Below, piece by piece: positions 14,580-27,000 of a DNA stretch of 64,000 bases. The stretch is from Odiellus spinosus. Taxonomy: Eukaryota; Arthropoda; Arachnida; Opiliones; Phalangiidae. Under the pieces are notes generated by a model. That model ran no database searches, had not been told where the DNA came from, and worked only from the letters and a program-made list of their open reading frames with translations. The position numbers and the translations under genes were made by a program. The DNA is taken from contig OY987234.1 in the NCBI GenBank assembly GCA_963920705.1, positions 8,404,600 through 8,468,599 of the forward strand, given 5' to 3'. Position 1 is the first letter of the stretch, and every line of letters begins with the position of its first letter.

Positions 14580-14713
14580 ACCTGGTTGGGTTTTGTAGCC
14601 TTAGTGCCTATCGCGTGGAGTAACGTTAACGAAAGGTGTTGGGTTCAACCCATAACATGTAATTGCTCGAAGAAAAAGCTTTCCTCTGTCCGTGGCATCA
14701 AAAATATATAAAA

Positions 14714-14754
<41 letters not shown>

Positions 14755-14755
14755 A
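14580..14755 (+). mobile_element. SINE-like unit with A-tail
   Basis: A GGGTTCAACCC segment like an RNA polymerase III B box lies about 45 bp after a possible A box (TAGCCTTAGTGCC), and the unit ends in 38 consecutive A (14716-14753). This order fits a tRNA-derived SINE. No target duplication was identified. Confidence 0.45.
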
Positions 14756-15044
14756 GGTGACATTCAGCTAGTGTAATTTTCTATCATATTCTTGCCAGAG
14801 ACTAACTAGATTTTTATTATTACTGCGTAACTGCCCCTTCAATGTCTAAATATTTGATCCCCTGGCCTTCCATTAGCATCTTTATGTCGCTCTTGATGTT
14901 AAAGATCATATAGATTTTTATATTCTAAATGGGCGTTTCTATATAAGCTTAATACTAATATCCCAAGTTAAAAAGTGAAATAATCTTTTACTTTTCATTT
15001 TCTCTTTAATAAGAACTAATTTTGAAATATATACAGTGTGGTTC

Positions 15045-15206
15045 AGATTAAAAAAAAAAAAAAACAATAGTTTCTATGGAGGGATTAAATTAACTTTGAG
15101 CGCGTGTTAATCTAATTTATTTTTTTCAAACTCACGCTAGTTTTAAAAAAAATGAACACGCGCTCAATGTTAATTTTATCCCTCCATAGAAACTATTTTT
15201 TTTTAT
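15045..15206. mobile_element. Foldback MITE, long perfect stem
   Basis: AATAGTTTCTATGGAGGGAT at about 15066 is complementary to the sequence ending near 15197; the stem extends through GAGCGCGTGTT/AACACGCGCTC over about 43 bp with few mismatches. The loop is about 46 bp. No coding capacity. Confidence 0.8.
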
Positions 15207-15456
15207 CTGGTAGGTAGGATTATCTAAGGATATTCCGTAATACCTATAATATATTTTAACTATTCATATTCCACTTAACTTGATGGTTAGTGTAGTGGGT
15301 TTCGAGTTCGTTTACTTATAATAGTCAGCGGGTTAGGCTAAGAGTAACCGGGCCAAATAAGTTTACTCAATAGCCGCTCATTTTCCATCTTTTTAAACGG
15401 AGGGTGAAGAAGAAATCGAAGTGATGTTTTTGTTGATTCCGCTTCTCTGAATTGTA

Positions 15457-15500
<44 letters not shown>

Positions 15501-15502
<2 letters not shown>

Positions 15503-16027
15503 TATGAATTTGGCATAAAATTAAAAGGAGAACCTCTAACTAATCGAAAGACAGGTTAAGCAGACTCTGTCAAGCCACGTGACTGTTTAGAATCCGGCTT
15601 TGATTTCCAGAGCGCGGTCATTTTAATTTCTTCTGACAACTGAATAGATGCCCTCCGAGAAGTATGATGTTTCCTATTGAATGCGACAGTGTCAGTAGAA
15701 CAGAATGAAACAGTCACGTGCACAGTGCGATTTGTCAGTAGATCTTAAAATGGCAACGCTTTGGAAATCCAGTCCCGGATTGCAAACAGTCACGTCACTT
15801 GGCAGTCTGATTAACCTGTTTTTTTAGTAACCTTGGTTTAATTAAATCCCCGCGACACGCGCCGCGGCATTCGCTCTTTGAATCACGCTATATCTCGTTC
15901 TTGATTATTTTCACGCCCACAATCGTGCGTATAACAGCGCGTGTCGCGGATATTTTACGAAGCCAAAGATACATGAGTCTTTTGATTAGTCAGAGATTCT
16001 CCTTTTAATTGAATGCCAAAATACGAA
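15501..16027. mobile_element. Nested inverted-repeat element
   Basis: Outer arms (TTTGGCATAAAATTAAAAGG near 15510 and its complement near 16015) enclose a second pair (GACAGGTTAAGCAGACT, CGTGACTGTTT and complement near 15800) and a third, CCGCGACACGCGC/GCGCGTGTCGCGG (about 15849 and 15938). A related reversed copy lies at 43984-44130. It is preceded by 43 consecutive A at 15458-15500. Confidence 0.7.
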
Positions 16028-16590
16028 TCTTTTATTTTTTGAGCAATTCTTAGACATTTCCCGAATGTTTTAAAATGCGAACAAGTCTTATTTTTAATAG
16101 TAGGATCGATAAAGAAATAATTTCATTTTGTTCTTCAGCCTCCCTTTAAAACAAGCGAAAAATAACGAAATCGGGTTCTCTTCCCCGCTTGAAAAATTGC
16201 CGCCTTTTATTTACCCAAAGTTTAATCATTTTAATTTCAAGTCGCGTCGGAAAGTCTTAATAAAAAGGGAACGTTTTATTATTGACAAAAAGCCTCGGAA
16301 AATAAAAGGAATTCACTAGAGGTTAGATTATCTCATTGTCCCAACCCCTTTCCATACCGAGAGCGGACAAAAGAACCGAATTTCTCATCTTAAAAGTCCA
16401 TCAAAATAGCGTAAAATCGAGTTTCGAGGGCGGTAACTTTTTTCGCGAGTTCGTGTCTACCCGTCTGTGGGTCATAATTAGGGACTCACACTCACTCGGG
16501 AAAATCACTTTCCCAAAGTTATTCGACTTAAATCCCAGGCGACCGAGGACTGTAAGACTACTCAGTACTAGAGTCTCCATAGACAACGTC

Positions 16591-19500
16591 ATGTCGTCAA
16601 GATTAATAGCAATTATATGCTGTTTGATAATTACGGTACTGGTGGTAGCCAATGCTCAAGAAAAAGATGGCAACAATAATCCGGAAATAGAAATATCAGC
16701 CGTAGCAACGAAAGAAGATGAAAATGATGAAGTTGAAAAACCGAATGTGATTAAATCTAAAGAAGTTGATGGCGTGAAGAAAACGGAAGCTCAGGAAGAT
16801 GTAGCAGGTATTTAAAAAGTTAAAAAAATTAACAGAACCTTTTAGTGTTGTCGCTACGTGAACTATAGCTTCCACAGTGCTTTGCTTTTTGGATGGCGTA
16901 CTTGTTACAATTTCAATAATATATTCTATCTCTAACAATTTCTTTATTAAGTGAGTTATGGTTATCATAAAAAACCACTAACTAATAAAAATCTTTCATG
17001 CTTACGGGGACGCGATGAAAATTAGAGCCCGTTTTACTTTTTACTTCGCCAATTTCGGTGTGCGTTGGGCTTGATAAGAAATTCAGTTTAACTTAAGAGT
17101 CATTTGGTTAGTTCAACAAGTACAGTTCTTGGCTCTATTGCATATATACGATTCTATTTCATAGTTAAGAAGGGAAGCCCATCTTTGTTAACTCTGAAAT
17201 TATATGAAAAATTAAAACTTCCTTCTAAATTCAAGTTCATGAACGCGATTTACTCCTGCTACTTTTTAACGTTCATGTATTCGAGGAGAAAAAAACATTT
17301 TCTTTTTTAAACTATACCGGTTTTGTACCGATAGTGATGGGCTTGCACCCTCCCGTCGGCTTCCGCTATCTTTGGTTAGTTTCAGTTTCAGATTGAACCT
17401 AATTTCTCATTAAAGAAACCTGTTATTCAATAGTAATTTTGATGGATTTCGAGGCTGTAATCCTTTATAGTTTATTCGCGCTAGATTCATGAATGGTAAG
17501 AAAGGCTCAAGTGGGTGGATTACTAATCAATCGTCCGAAAGGCGTTCTTGATTGTAGAATAATCACCTTCATTCGGGGTTGAAGGACGTACAAACTAGAA
17601 CAAATTAGTGTTGGTTCACACTATAGCTATTTTGATACCTTTGAAAATTGGTACAAACGCTCTGTAAACCCGGAACCCATTGATGAAACCATACTCTCTT
17701 ATCTCTTAGAGGTAAAGCTGGTAAATGGAAACCGTTCTTTCAATTCGTTTTAATTTCAAGGACATAATATATTCTCGGGTCTAGTCAATTTGTTCTTTCG
17801 CAAACTCTGTTTCAATGTGCCTAATGTGAACGTAGCTTTTTCTTATCTGTTTGAGCCTAAATAATTCACCCTCACAGTGGCGGGCGGTAAAACTTGAAAG
17901 CGAAGTAACTCGGGTTCATGTACCTCGACTATATGTAACCGTATTTTTGGCCTCCTCCCGCCGCGTTATCGCGAACAGGGGTAGAAACGAGTAGCGAAGG
18001 TAGTAATCCAACAAGATGTTACGGCAAATGGGGCTGCATGGCCTTCGGGGATCCTTTTCTTTCCGTCCTGCGACCCGTCAACCTCTTCCCCTTCCATCCG
18101 GACATACTCAAGGTCCATTTCTTGCTCATGACCCGAAAGAACACCGAACAGTTCTTGAAACTCAAGACCAGCGACAATACCAGCTTCTCCTCTTCGCCCT
18201 TTGATCGCACTAAACCCGTGACTTTCATAGTTCACGGTTACTTGGAGCACGGAAATCAGAAATGGATAAAAGTACGTCCAAGATCAGGGGTCAGATACGT
18301 AAGGATTTAGTCGACAATAACTTTCAGTATCTACCCCTTGGTCCAAGATAATCCAACTCAAATTTAAACCCTGTGTCAAGTTATGATAATCAACGATGTT
18401 ATTTTAATTTTAAGGACATGATACAAGAACTCTTGACTAAAGACAATTACAATGTAATTAGCGTCGATTGGGTGTTCGGGGCGGCACCGCCCTATACGCA
18501 AGCGGTAGCCAATGCTCGAATGGTTGGCGTAGTTTTGGCCGATTTCATTAAATACCTTCAAGTAATTAGACTTATATCTGCTAAATACTTTTGTTCGAAA
18601 GGCAATTCGCAAACTGTCCTTGAACAGAAGTATTTGTAAGTTGGTTTTCAAGGCTTAACATCATCTCGTATCTTGTATAGTCTAACTACAGCGTTAGCGC
18701 AGCCAACATCCATGTCATTGGACACAGTTTAGGGGCTCACGTGGCTGGATATGCCGGTGAAAAAATAGAAGGATTGGGTAGGATCACGGGTCTTGACCCG
18801 GCTGAACCGTACTTTCAAGTAATATTTCATTGAGGAATTGACTGGCCGAAATTAGGCGCGCATAATAACAATTTTTCTACTATTCCTTTCGACAGTACAC
18901 CGACCCCAAGGTCAGATTAGATCCGACAGACGCTGCCTTCGTTGACGTCATCCACACTGACGGAGGAAGTTTACTTCGAGGAGGTGAAGAAACTTTATTC
19001 TTATCAAATCGAACGAAAATAAGGAAAAGTAACTTTAGGTCTAAATTAAAATTTGCATTCAATAATAGGCTTAGGGATGATTCAAGACTGCGGGAACGTC
19101 GACGTCTACCCAAATGGAGGGGTCCGTCAACCCGGGTGCGACAACGGCGTGATTGGTTCCATTGAAAAAGAAGGAATCTTCCACGGTAAGTAACCACGGT
19201 AATTACACAATCTTATCTTCAAATAAGAGGAAAGAGAAAGCTAAGGTTAAAGGAGGAAATACTATTCCGCAATTTGTGTTTTTTCTTCGGACGTGTCAAG
19301 GTGAACACAATTATCTTACACAAGTTAAAGGTTCGGTAAACAAGTTTGGTTTCGGGCTAAATTTTGATGGTTAAATGATGCCTGAGGTGGTTTTAAGGAC
19401 CTTGTGTTTATGTTACTCCTATTTTGTGAATGTGACCACTGCCATTGATTTAACAAAACATGGGTCCCATTTTTATCGTCCTCTTTTTTTACCACTTTGA

Positions 19501-22500
19501 GTTTCCTTTAAAGGGAGTATAAAGCTCTGACCCCAAGTAACCGGTACTGCTTCACCAAGGAGGATCAGAGAAGGAGAGGAAATGTGGGGACGGCGCGGTT
19601 CCTACTGCGTCGGCCTAAACTCCCACTCTGGGAGAACGGGGGTAGAGACGTTTCGTGGTAAAATGTTGTCGCGTGGGTAAAACGAATCCTTTATGAGACG
19701 CGCTAGCTAGCGACCACGTGACAACAGTTTACCTCGAGAATTTCCTATCCCCCCTTTCCACCCGAGTGGGAGGTTGGCTCTTCTCTCTCTAACTCAACGC
19801 AGCCCCACATTTCTTCTCCTTCTCTGATCCTCCTTGGCTTCACATTCATGCCACTACGTCTAATAGCAGAAGCCGATGAAACCCTCCTTTGAAGTCTATT
19901 ACTCCCGGGTCTTGTCTACCCCTCTCTGTATGGGTTATTCTCAAAAGGCGCGATTCGTACGCCTCCTAACGGTAGATGTTTTCGGAGCGGGAGTTCGTCG
20001 AGCGAATATCTCTAACAGCCTTGGAGTTCGTCCAAAAACGTCGTCGTTTGTGGAGAGAGAGAATTTCCAATTTTCCGTAGACAGGGGGGATGAAGTAGGA
20101 CCCCTTCTAACTCGTAAAATTGGGAATTTTACCCATACAGAGAGGAGCGCTATATGGAACATTGGAGTAGTAGACTTCAAAGGAGGGTTTCATCGGCTTC
20201 TGCTAATAGTTGTTCTCTAAAATCGTCGCCATTTAGCAGATTATTTTTCGATGCGGTTTATACTCCCTTTAAATTGGCTTCGTATAGGATAAGCTTAAAA
20301 GGTATAGAAAAATACACGCAACTCTAGGCCTATTATACAAAACAATGACGCAATCGAGTCTCGATAAGGGCGAATACCATACCTTGTTAGCGTATTTTGT
20401 TCGCGTATCACTTTGCACTAAATGATACATTAAATATAGCCCGCGATATACTTCTGCTTTATGGTCAATTCATCCATGACTGGAGTTTTAATGAGACTCG
20501 TCACGGTGACGAAATCGTTTATAAGTCAAATCATATCTAATTGGTCGTGAATATTATGATATAATAATGAGATTTCCGAAGTTAGGTCTAGAAAATCGTA
20601 GTTTTTTAGACTCTTCGGACTCTTGATTTTTGTACGTTTAAAATTGTTCAAGGGATAAAATGTATTAGTACTTCATTCATTTGGACCTAGAATACGTTTT
20701 AATCGGGAATTATTAATTAAGGTATAGTAAACTAGTTATGTTCGACTCTAATGCGGTTTTTCATTAGTAATCTTCTACCGCAACCCTGGAGCAATAAAAT
20801 CAGGAGACTAAGGGTACTTCATCATTCCTTGGTCTTCCATTGTTATTGCTCTATGATTGAAAAATTATTTTTCCAATGGAAAACGCCATTTAGTTTTCTA
20901 TTGGAAAACTAGGCTTTCTTAGTGATACAAGAGGAAACTTAGAAGGGACCAATATTCCTGCATAGAAATCGATTTATAATGGGAATTTATGTCACTTTCA
21001 AGACTGGAACTTACGAATATTCTAAGTTGCAGCCTTCGAAGTGACATAAATTCCCATTTCAAACTGGTTCTTTTGTTCCGTCTTGTTCCATATCTTCTTT
21101 TTAATAAATTTGACCAACTCAAATTGAATTAAATTGATTATTTAATATTTTCCTTGAAAGCCTCTGCTTTGCGAAAATAATCAAAAATTATTTAATTTGG
21201 ACACGGTTGAGATGCTTAGTCAAAATGTTTCAAAATATTTATTTTGACCGTGTAAATTGTTTTATTATAAAACCTTTAGATATTTCGGAGCTGAACTTTA
21301 TTAATGGCCTCCATTACGTCCATTAATAAAAAACGGACCGTTTTTCCTGGGAACCCTTTATTTAGTTGAAATTTTCTACAATACAGATTATAAATATATG
21401 CAACTATTATAATTGTATACACCAATTGTACTAGCATAACATTGATTTTATCTTCTGGTTAATAGCGTCCTCCACTCGACAGTAATTGACAAAAAGTCGA
21501 TATTGAACTATGTATTTATTATTTTGCATGTAAATAACTTTGTTGAAAATCAAAATGGTGAATTAGACACTAGATATCGGAGTCTCCCCCTTTAAAACCA
21601 TCTTCCCTTATACGCACAGCCATGCTTTGACTGTACAATTTGTTATGGTCAACGTCGTCTGCTAAGCAAGGAAAGAAGTCGACTTTAAAGGGGAGCCCTT
21701 CAAAAATCGCAGATATTCCCTTTACTTTGTTTGATCCTTTGTGTTTAATCACTCGCATACGTTATGGTGCCGTTGTAGAAGTTTCATGTTCAGTGTATGT
21801 TTAATAATAATTTTAAAGTTAACTTCCCTTCAGTTGTGCCCACTAGAATTAAATTTCTGCAAGGTCCGGTTTTTTGGAAGGGGTCCAAAAATGACGAAAT
21901 TTCAGCTTTTTCGTTTATTTTTATTTTGAAGGTTCTAGAGAATATGCCTCCTAACTTTTTGCTACACTTCGATTTAACCCGTGAATTAGATTGCTAGAAT
22001 CATACCTTGTCAACCAATTAAATGTCTAGTTTGTAGATGTTGAACTTCTATGGAGTCTAAACATTGCTTGTTGTTCGGACTTCTATAGGTATTCGACGAT
22101 ACATCGGTTGTAATCACCTTCGTGCGTACGAACTCTTCACGGCTTCCATCAATACGGAATGTCCTTTCTACGGATTCTCTTGCGACAGTTACAGAAACTT
22201 TACAGACGGTCTGTGTACCGAGGGTTGCGGGCCCGATAACAGGTTATGCGCCCCGACCGGTTTCAGGGCCGATACTTGGAAAGGTTTCGCCGGACCCGAG
22301 TCAGTAAAGATGTTTCTACAAACTGGCAATGCCCAACCATTTTGCCGTAAGAATTAAATATTTCCCCGCTTGTCACCGAAGTTGATGACTGACTGTATTT
22401 TAGAATACCATTACGTCATAAATGTCAAATACGCCAAAACCCCCTCTGCCAATAAGCGATCGGGAGAGAAGGGCAGACTATTCGTTCATTTCTCGGGTTC

Positions 22501-23067
22501 CAGGAGACAATCTCAAGTTTTTGAAGCGAAAAGACAGTGAGTTTGATGTGAAACGTTAAACAACCGTTAGAATATGTTCCCTAACACGATATTTCATTTA
22601 AATTAGCGTCATCAACTTCGAGGCTGGTGGTGAAACTAGGTTCTTAGTTAGCGACATCGACTTGGGAAAGCTACTAAGATTGGACATTCAATGGATATCC
22701 CACGCCGGACATTTTTTCAATCCTTTGTCTTGGAGGATTTTCGACCCACCTGCTATTTACATCAACACTGTCACCGTCACTACCCTAGAAACCGGAGTCG
22801 TGTAAGTACCAACGAAACAAAAAAAAAAAAAAAAACATTAGGCTTAAGTTTAATCGCCTAAGGCCTAAATGGGACTATGACGTTTCGTTTAGTACCAAAT
22901 TTTGCGGTCGTAACGAACCCCAAGCCCCTGAAAGAATTCGAGTCCTGTTCGCCGATTCCGTGGGTGACATTTGCCCCGAAGAATCGCAAGAACCGGAAGT
23001 TGAGTCGGCTACCCCTTCTTCCGGTGGTACTAGATCCACGGCCCCTGAATCGGATGACGAACCTTAG
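16591..23067 (+). CDS. Secreted pancreatic-lipase-like enzyme, catalytic triad intact
   Basis: Neutral lipase of the pancreatic family (alpha/beta hydrolase plus a C-terminal PLAT-like beta-sandwich), expected to cleave ester bonds of acylglycerols or phospholipids outside the cell. Exons: 16591-16807, 17979-18271, 18415-18561, 18681-18818, 18896-18983, 19069-19185, 22089-22346, 22404-22536, 22607-22801, 22893-23067; 586 residues. Residues 1-22 form a hydrophobic signal peptide, followed by an acidic low-complexity linker. The family block RCYGKWGC precedes FIVHGY (oxyanion region, His158-Gly159), the nucleophile elbow GHSLGAH (Ser235), GLDPAEPYF (Asp258) and CNHLRAYE (His343). The lid loop between Cys318 and Cys341 is 22 residues, like the classic enzyme. 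The C-terminus adds a Glu/Ser/Pro-rich tail. The 2.9-kb intron before exon 7 contains two complete MITEs and a hairpin. The start is the only ATG that gives a signal peptide in frame. Activity is inferred from residues only. Confidence 0.94.
19555..19837. mobile_element. MITE family D, copy 1 (in lipase intron)
   Basis: 283 bp bounded by CCAAGGAGGATCAGAGAAGG and its complement, flanked by CTTCA direct repeats. The centre contains the palindrome GCTAGCTAGC between CACGTGACAAC-type motifs. Another copy in reverse orientation lies at 30487-30775. Confidence 0.85.
19865..20204. mobile_element. MITE with 38-bp terminal inverted repeats
   Basis: Starts AGCAGAAGCCGATGAAACCC and ends in the complement; arms stay paired through the AAGTCTA-ACT blocks. 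Direct flank AAT. The 114-residue plus frame and the 79-residue minus frame within it are non-coding by-products of the palindrome. Unique in this window. Confidence 0.82.
20978..21060. repeat. Short hairpin
   Basis: AATGGGAATTTATGTCACTT pairs with its complement 37 bp on (about 21037-21059). It may be a short MITE or a remnant of one; it sits in the lipase intron. Confidence 0.6.
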
Positions 23068-24027
23068 ACCGAGCTAACTAGATTTAGCCTGAGGAACATG
23101 ACGTCACCACCATTTTATACCCCAACCCATTCATGATGGTCACGTCATGTACCCATAAGTCTGAAGACGACCAGTCCTTCGGCCACTTGACGCATCGCCA
23201 TTAACGAGTAAGAATACTTGTAATAATGGAAATATGCTTAAGTAATCAAAATATGCTTAACAAGCAACCGTTTTGAAATATCTTTGTGGCATAATTTTAC
23301 GTAATAACATTTTATATTTATATAATTCGTTATTTAATCGGCCATTTTTTCCTAAAACATAACTCCTTCCCCCAAACCTTGCGTAACTCAACCATTCGGA
23401 ACTGTTACAAATTAAGTTAAATTGTGTCTTTTTTTTAAATCTTGTTTGTTTGATTAATATTATTAAATCATTATTCCATTAGTATTTTTTTGTAAGTTGA
23501 TGTTAATTCATGGGAAAATTAGACTGCAATCCTCTTAAGGTCGTTCGTCTATTTTATGGAGGCAAGTCATCGGCTCTAACTTCTAAAACCAAAATGACCA
23601 CTTGTTATTTTATTTTTGACCGGACGTCTCCTCATTGTCTCTCTACAGATGAAAAGTTAGGGGTTGGAAACCCTAATTAGGGATAATCAGCTTTGGTTTT
23701 ATACCTTGAAATTGAGTAAGAATAAAAGCAACCTTGACGATATGCTTGGCTAAACTCTTAGCGCATGCGCCTTGCCCTTATAATACCCGAACCTAGGGGT
23801 ATTGTTCTATAGCTCCAAAGAAAACTGGGCTGGAACTTTCCCGAATTCTCATTCATAAGAGCTGTTGGCGGGGGCGTTTTTAAAGTAGGCAGGCAGCCCT
23901 CTTGTCCAAATATCTTTATTTTCAATCTCAAGTTTGTTTGTTCCTGTCTTTAGAGAGCGAGTGTTTACTACATAGATCTCGCGCTGGCCATAGATAGGTC
24001 CATTCCCGGCTTAGTTTTTGTCCGAGG
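23068..24027. other. Spacer between the two lipase genes
   Basis: 3' UTR of the first lipase and promoter of the second. TATAAT-like sequence near 23778 is the only basal element candidate. Nothing else seen. Confidence 0.4.
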
Positions 24028-27000
24028 ATGGTGGACTTCAGAAGTTTGGTCGGTACTTGCGCTGTTTTCGTCTTTTATTTAAGCGCGGGACTTGTAAGTT
24101 CCCAAGGACCGGTTGACAGGGATTTCAGGGTTAATAGAAGACAAGACAATAATAATGGTAATTATAATCCTTTTTATTTTGGTTGTGTTTGTTAATTTTA
24201 TGTGTAATTTCGTTCTCGAGAAACCTTATCTTACGTGTACATTGATGATTGACGTGAAATTCTGACCGTAAAATAGTCTTCTTGTTGTTATAGACTTTTG
24301 ATATTAGGTCTTGGGTAGGTGCATTTGTAAAATCTAACGGGTACTAACCAACCCTAAAATTTGGTTAATTAAAGTCGTCTTTCGAAATCAGGCAACCGCA
24401 TAATTGAAGCCAAGTTTTTAAGGTGTTAGTACCAGATTTGAATCTCAAAACAGTTGAAAATCTAGTTGGATTTTAATAATCATTTAATAATAATGCATTA
24501 TTAGATAACTTATGCATGTAGAATAGTTTTATCCTTGATAGAAATATGATGTAGCAAAACATGTTTTAATGAGTCTTTAGCCAAACCAATTCTGAAACTT
24601 ATATAATTATACACTTTTGTTTATACCAGCTATGAGTTGAATAGATTCACGTTTTACTTGAAAAGTAGAAGTATTTGAACACTTTTTTTTCTTATGATTT
24701 TAATTAATCCAATATCCCTTATTATTTTATGACACAAATCGTGATAAATTTCGAAATACCCCACCATTTTTCACGCCTCAAAAGTAAATAATACAAAAGA
24801 TCTTGCAAGATAAATTCGTATCTTCAAATGTTTTCGTTCTTGGAAAGGGGTTAATTACATTTGTTTAGTTAGAAATGAAAAATATATTGCGAATTTTTCG
24901 TGATACCATAATACATGACGCAATTTTTAAGTATTCACTTTCAACATGACCTTATCATTACTATCTTTAATGCGCGGGTCACGAAAGCCGCCAGTAACAT
25001 GTAGAATCGTATCTCTCCTAATGAACTTAGAGTACAAAGTAGGAAGCGAATAGCGAAACCACATCGCGGTCTCCCCCATATCACCCCAAGGTAACAATCA
25101 TTCACGCGTGAAACCTTTTTATTTTTTATTATTTTCGCTTCGTGTCTTCACTCTCTCTCTCTTTATTTCATATTAAATTAGGGAAAGTAGGTCTATGTAA
25201 ACTTTGTCAATTAAGTATAAGTTTCTTCGAGTATTCTTTGGCTTCGTGACCAACGCAATACCGATTTTGACATTGGTTGTCGTAGGATATTTGTCAATCT
25301 ATAATGGATAGAAAACCGTGAAAATTTCGACCAAAGTAGGCCAATGTTTCCTTCCCTATAATTATTTATCCCGGAATCGCAACTTCCTTTGTAATGTCCG
25401 TGAATTATCGTTTGTATTGTCACCTGTCGTCGAAGCAATATAGTGAAAGGCGGTGCGAAAAAAAAAAAAGGTCCAGACATCATTAGCCACTTCACTATGT
25501 CCTTGCATCTTTCACATTACTACTTTAAAAGCAATAAATGGGTTAAATTGAAAGTTACAATCTTAGAAACAGCTTTAAAAACGATGTTTTGTTTAAGAAT
25601 TTATGTATTTCTATGAATGCAGTTAACGAACTGGGGGGAAGAAAGTTTAGTATTTCTGTTGTTAATTTGCTTGACTTTATTACCACACTATTTAGGGAGA
25701 GTCGGCAGATTATGTTATTTTAAAATTTGAATTAATACAGCCAAAGGCAGGGGCTGCCGATTACGCATATTCAAATACTTTCGAAACTTATCCCATCGGA
25801 TTGATATTGTTAAGCATAATTATTTTTTTAATTACTCTGGCGTAGATCCCGAAACGTTATTGATAAGATGTTACGGGCGTTGGGGCTGTCTGTCGATCGG
25901 AGGACCTTTCTTCGCTTCCGGTAGACCAGTTAGTGTATTTCCGTTACACCCCGAAGTCCTTCATATCAAATTTTTACTATGGACACGAAGAAACCCCGAC
26001 TCCTTTCATATTCTGAAGTCACGTGACAATGGTACCTTCGCCCTGTCCAGTTTCGACTCTTCAAGGCCCATTAAATTCATAGTTCACGATTATAAGGGTA
26101 GCGGGACTATGTACTGGGTTGAGGTAAGGTGACGTCGTAATAAATAATCTGTGGCCCTGAACGTTGTTTGTTTGTGTTTTGTATAGGAAATGGCCAAGGA
26201 ACTGTTAACCGCTGACAATTACAACGTTATAGCCGTTGATTGGCAAATAGGCGCTGGTCCACCTTACAGCCAAGCAGTAGCAAATGCTAGGATGGTTGGT
26301 GTAGTGATAGCCGACTTAATAAAATTCGTGGAAGACCGTTATCGCGTGTCTACGTCAGATATGCATATCATAGGTCATGGGCTAGGAGCTCACGTAGCTG
26401 GATATGCTGGAGAAAATGCTAGAGGACTTGGAAGAATTACTGGTAAGTGATAATATATGACCTTGATCACCCTGATACTCAAGAGCTTCGGCTCATTTCT
26501 ATAGGATTAGATCCTGCTTCGGCTTATTTCGAGGGAACATCTTCTGAAGTCCGTTTAGACCCAACTGACGCTCAACTCGTTGACGTCATCCACACGGACA
26601 TTGGAACTTCAAGGTCGCCCGGTGAAGGCATTTTCCAAGAAAGCGGACATCTAGATTTTTATCCTAATGGCGGTAGAATTCAACCTGGATGTTACGAGGG
26701 AATTATGGCTACTCAACCTTTGCATAATTCCTTGCATAACTACGGTTCGTTATTAATTCTACAGTCGTCATATGATTGGTCCCAAAGTAATTGGGATATA
26801 TCTAATTAAAACAGCTGCCCCCGTGGATTATGATTACTTCAATTACGAAGGGGACTCGTCATATGCCCGAAGACGAAGACGACGAGAAGCTATTGGTAGT
26901 GGTGAGTCACCTGGACACAATTAAAAATAAAAGGCTATTTGACCATTGAAAGTACCGTGTTTCCCTCGATAGAAGGTCGTAGATATATAAATTGCAATCA

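Larger units (their letters stand above)
12011..16590. other. Spacer between Nup155 and the lipases
   Basis: Starts with the Nup155 3' UTR. No conserved coding frame; the 60-70 residue frames are isolated. Contains the SINE-like unit, two inverted-repeat elements and two long A runs. A TCAGTAC initiator-like site at 16562-16568 may mark lipase transcription start. Confidence 0.5.

Noticed and set aside
16336-16590. N-terminal extension of the first lipase upstream of 16591
   Set aside because: Open frame exists, but the signal peptide must be N-terminal and begins at 16591.
19876-20220. 114-residue plus frame and overlapping 79-residue minus frame
   Set aside because: Both fall within a palindromic MITE and mirror each other.
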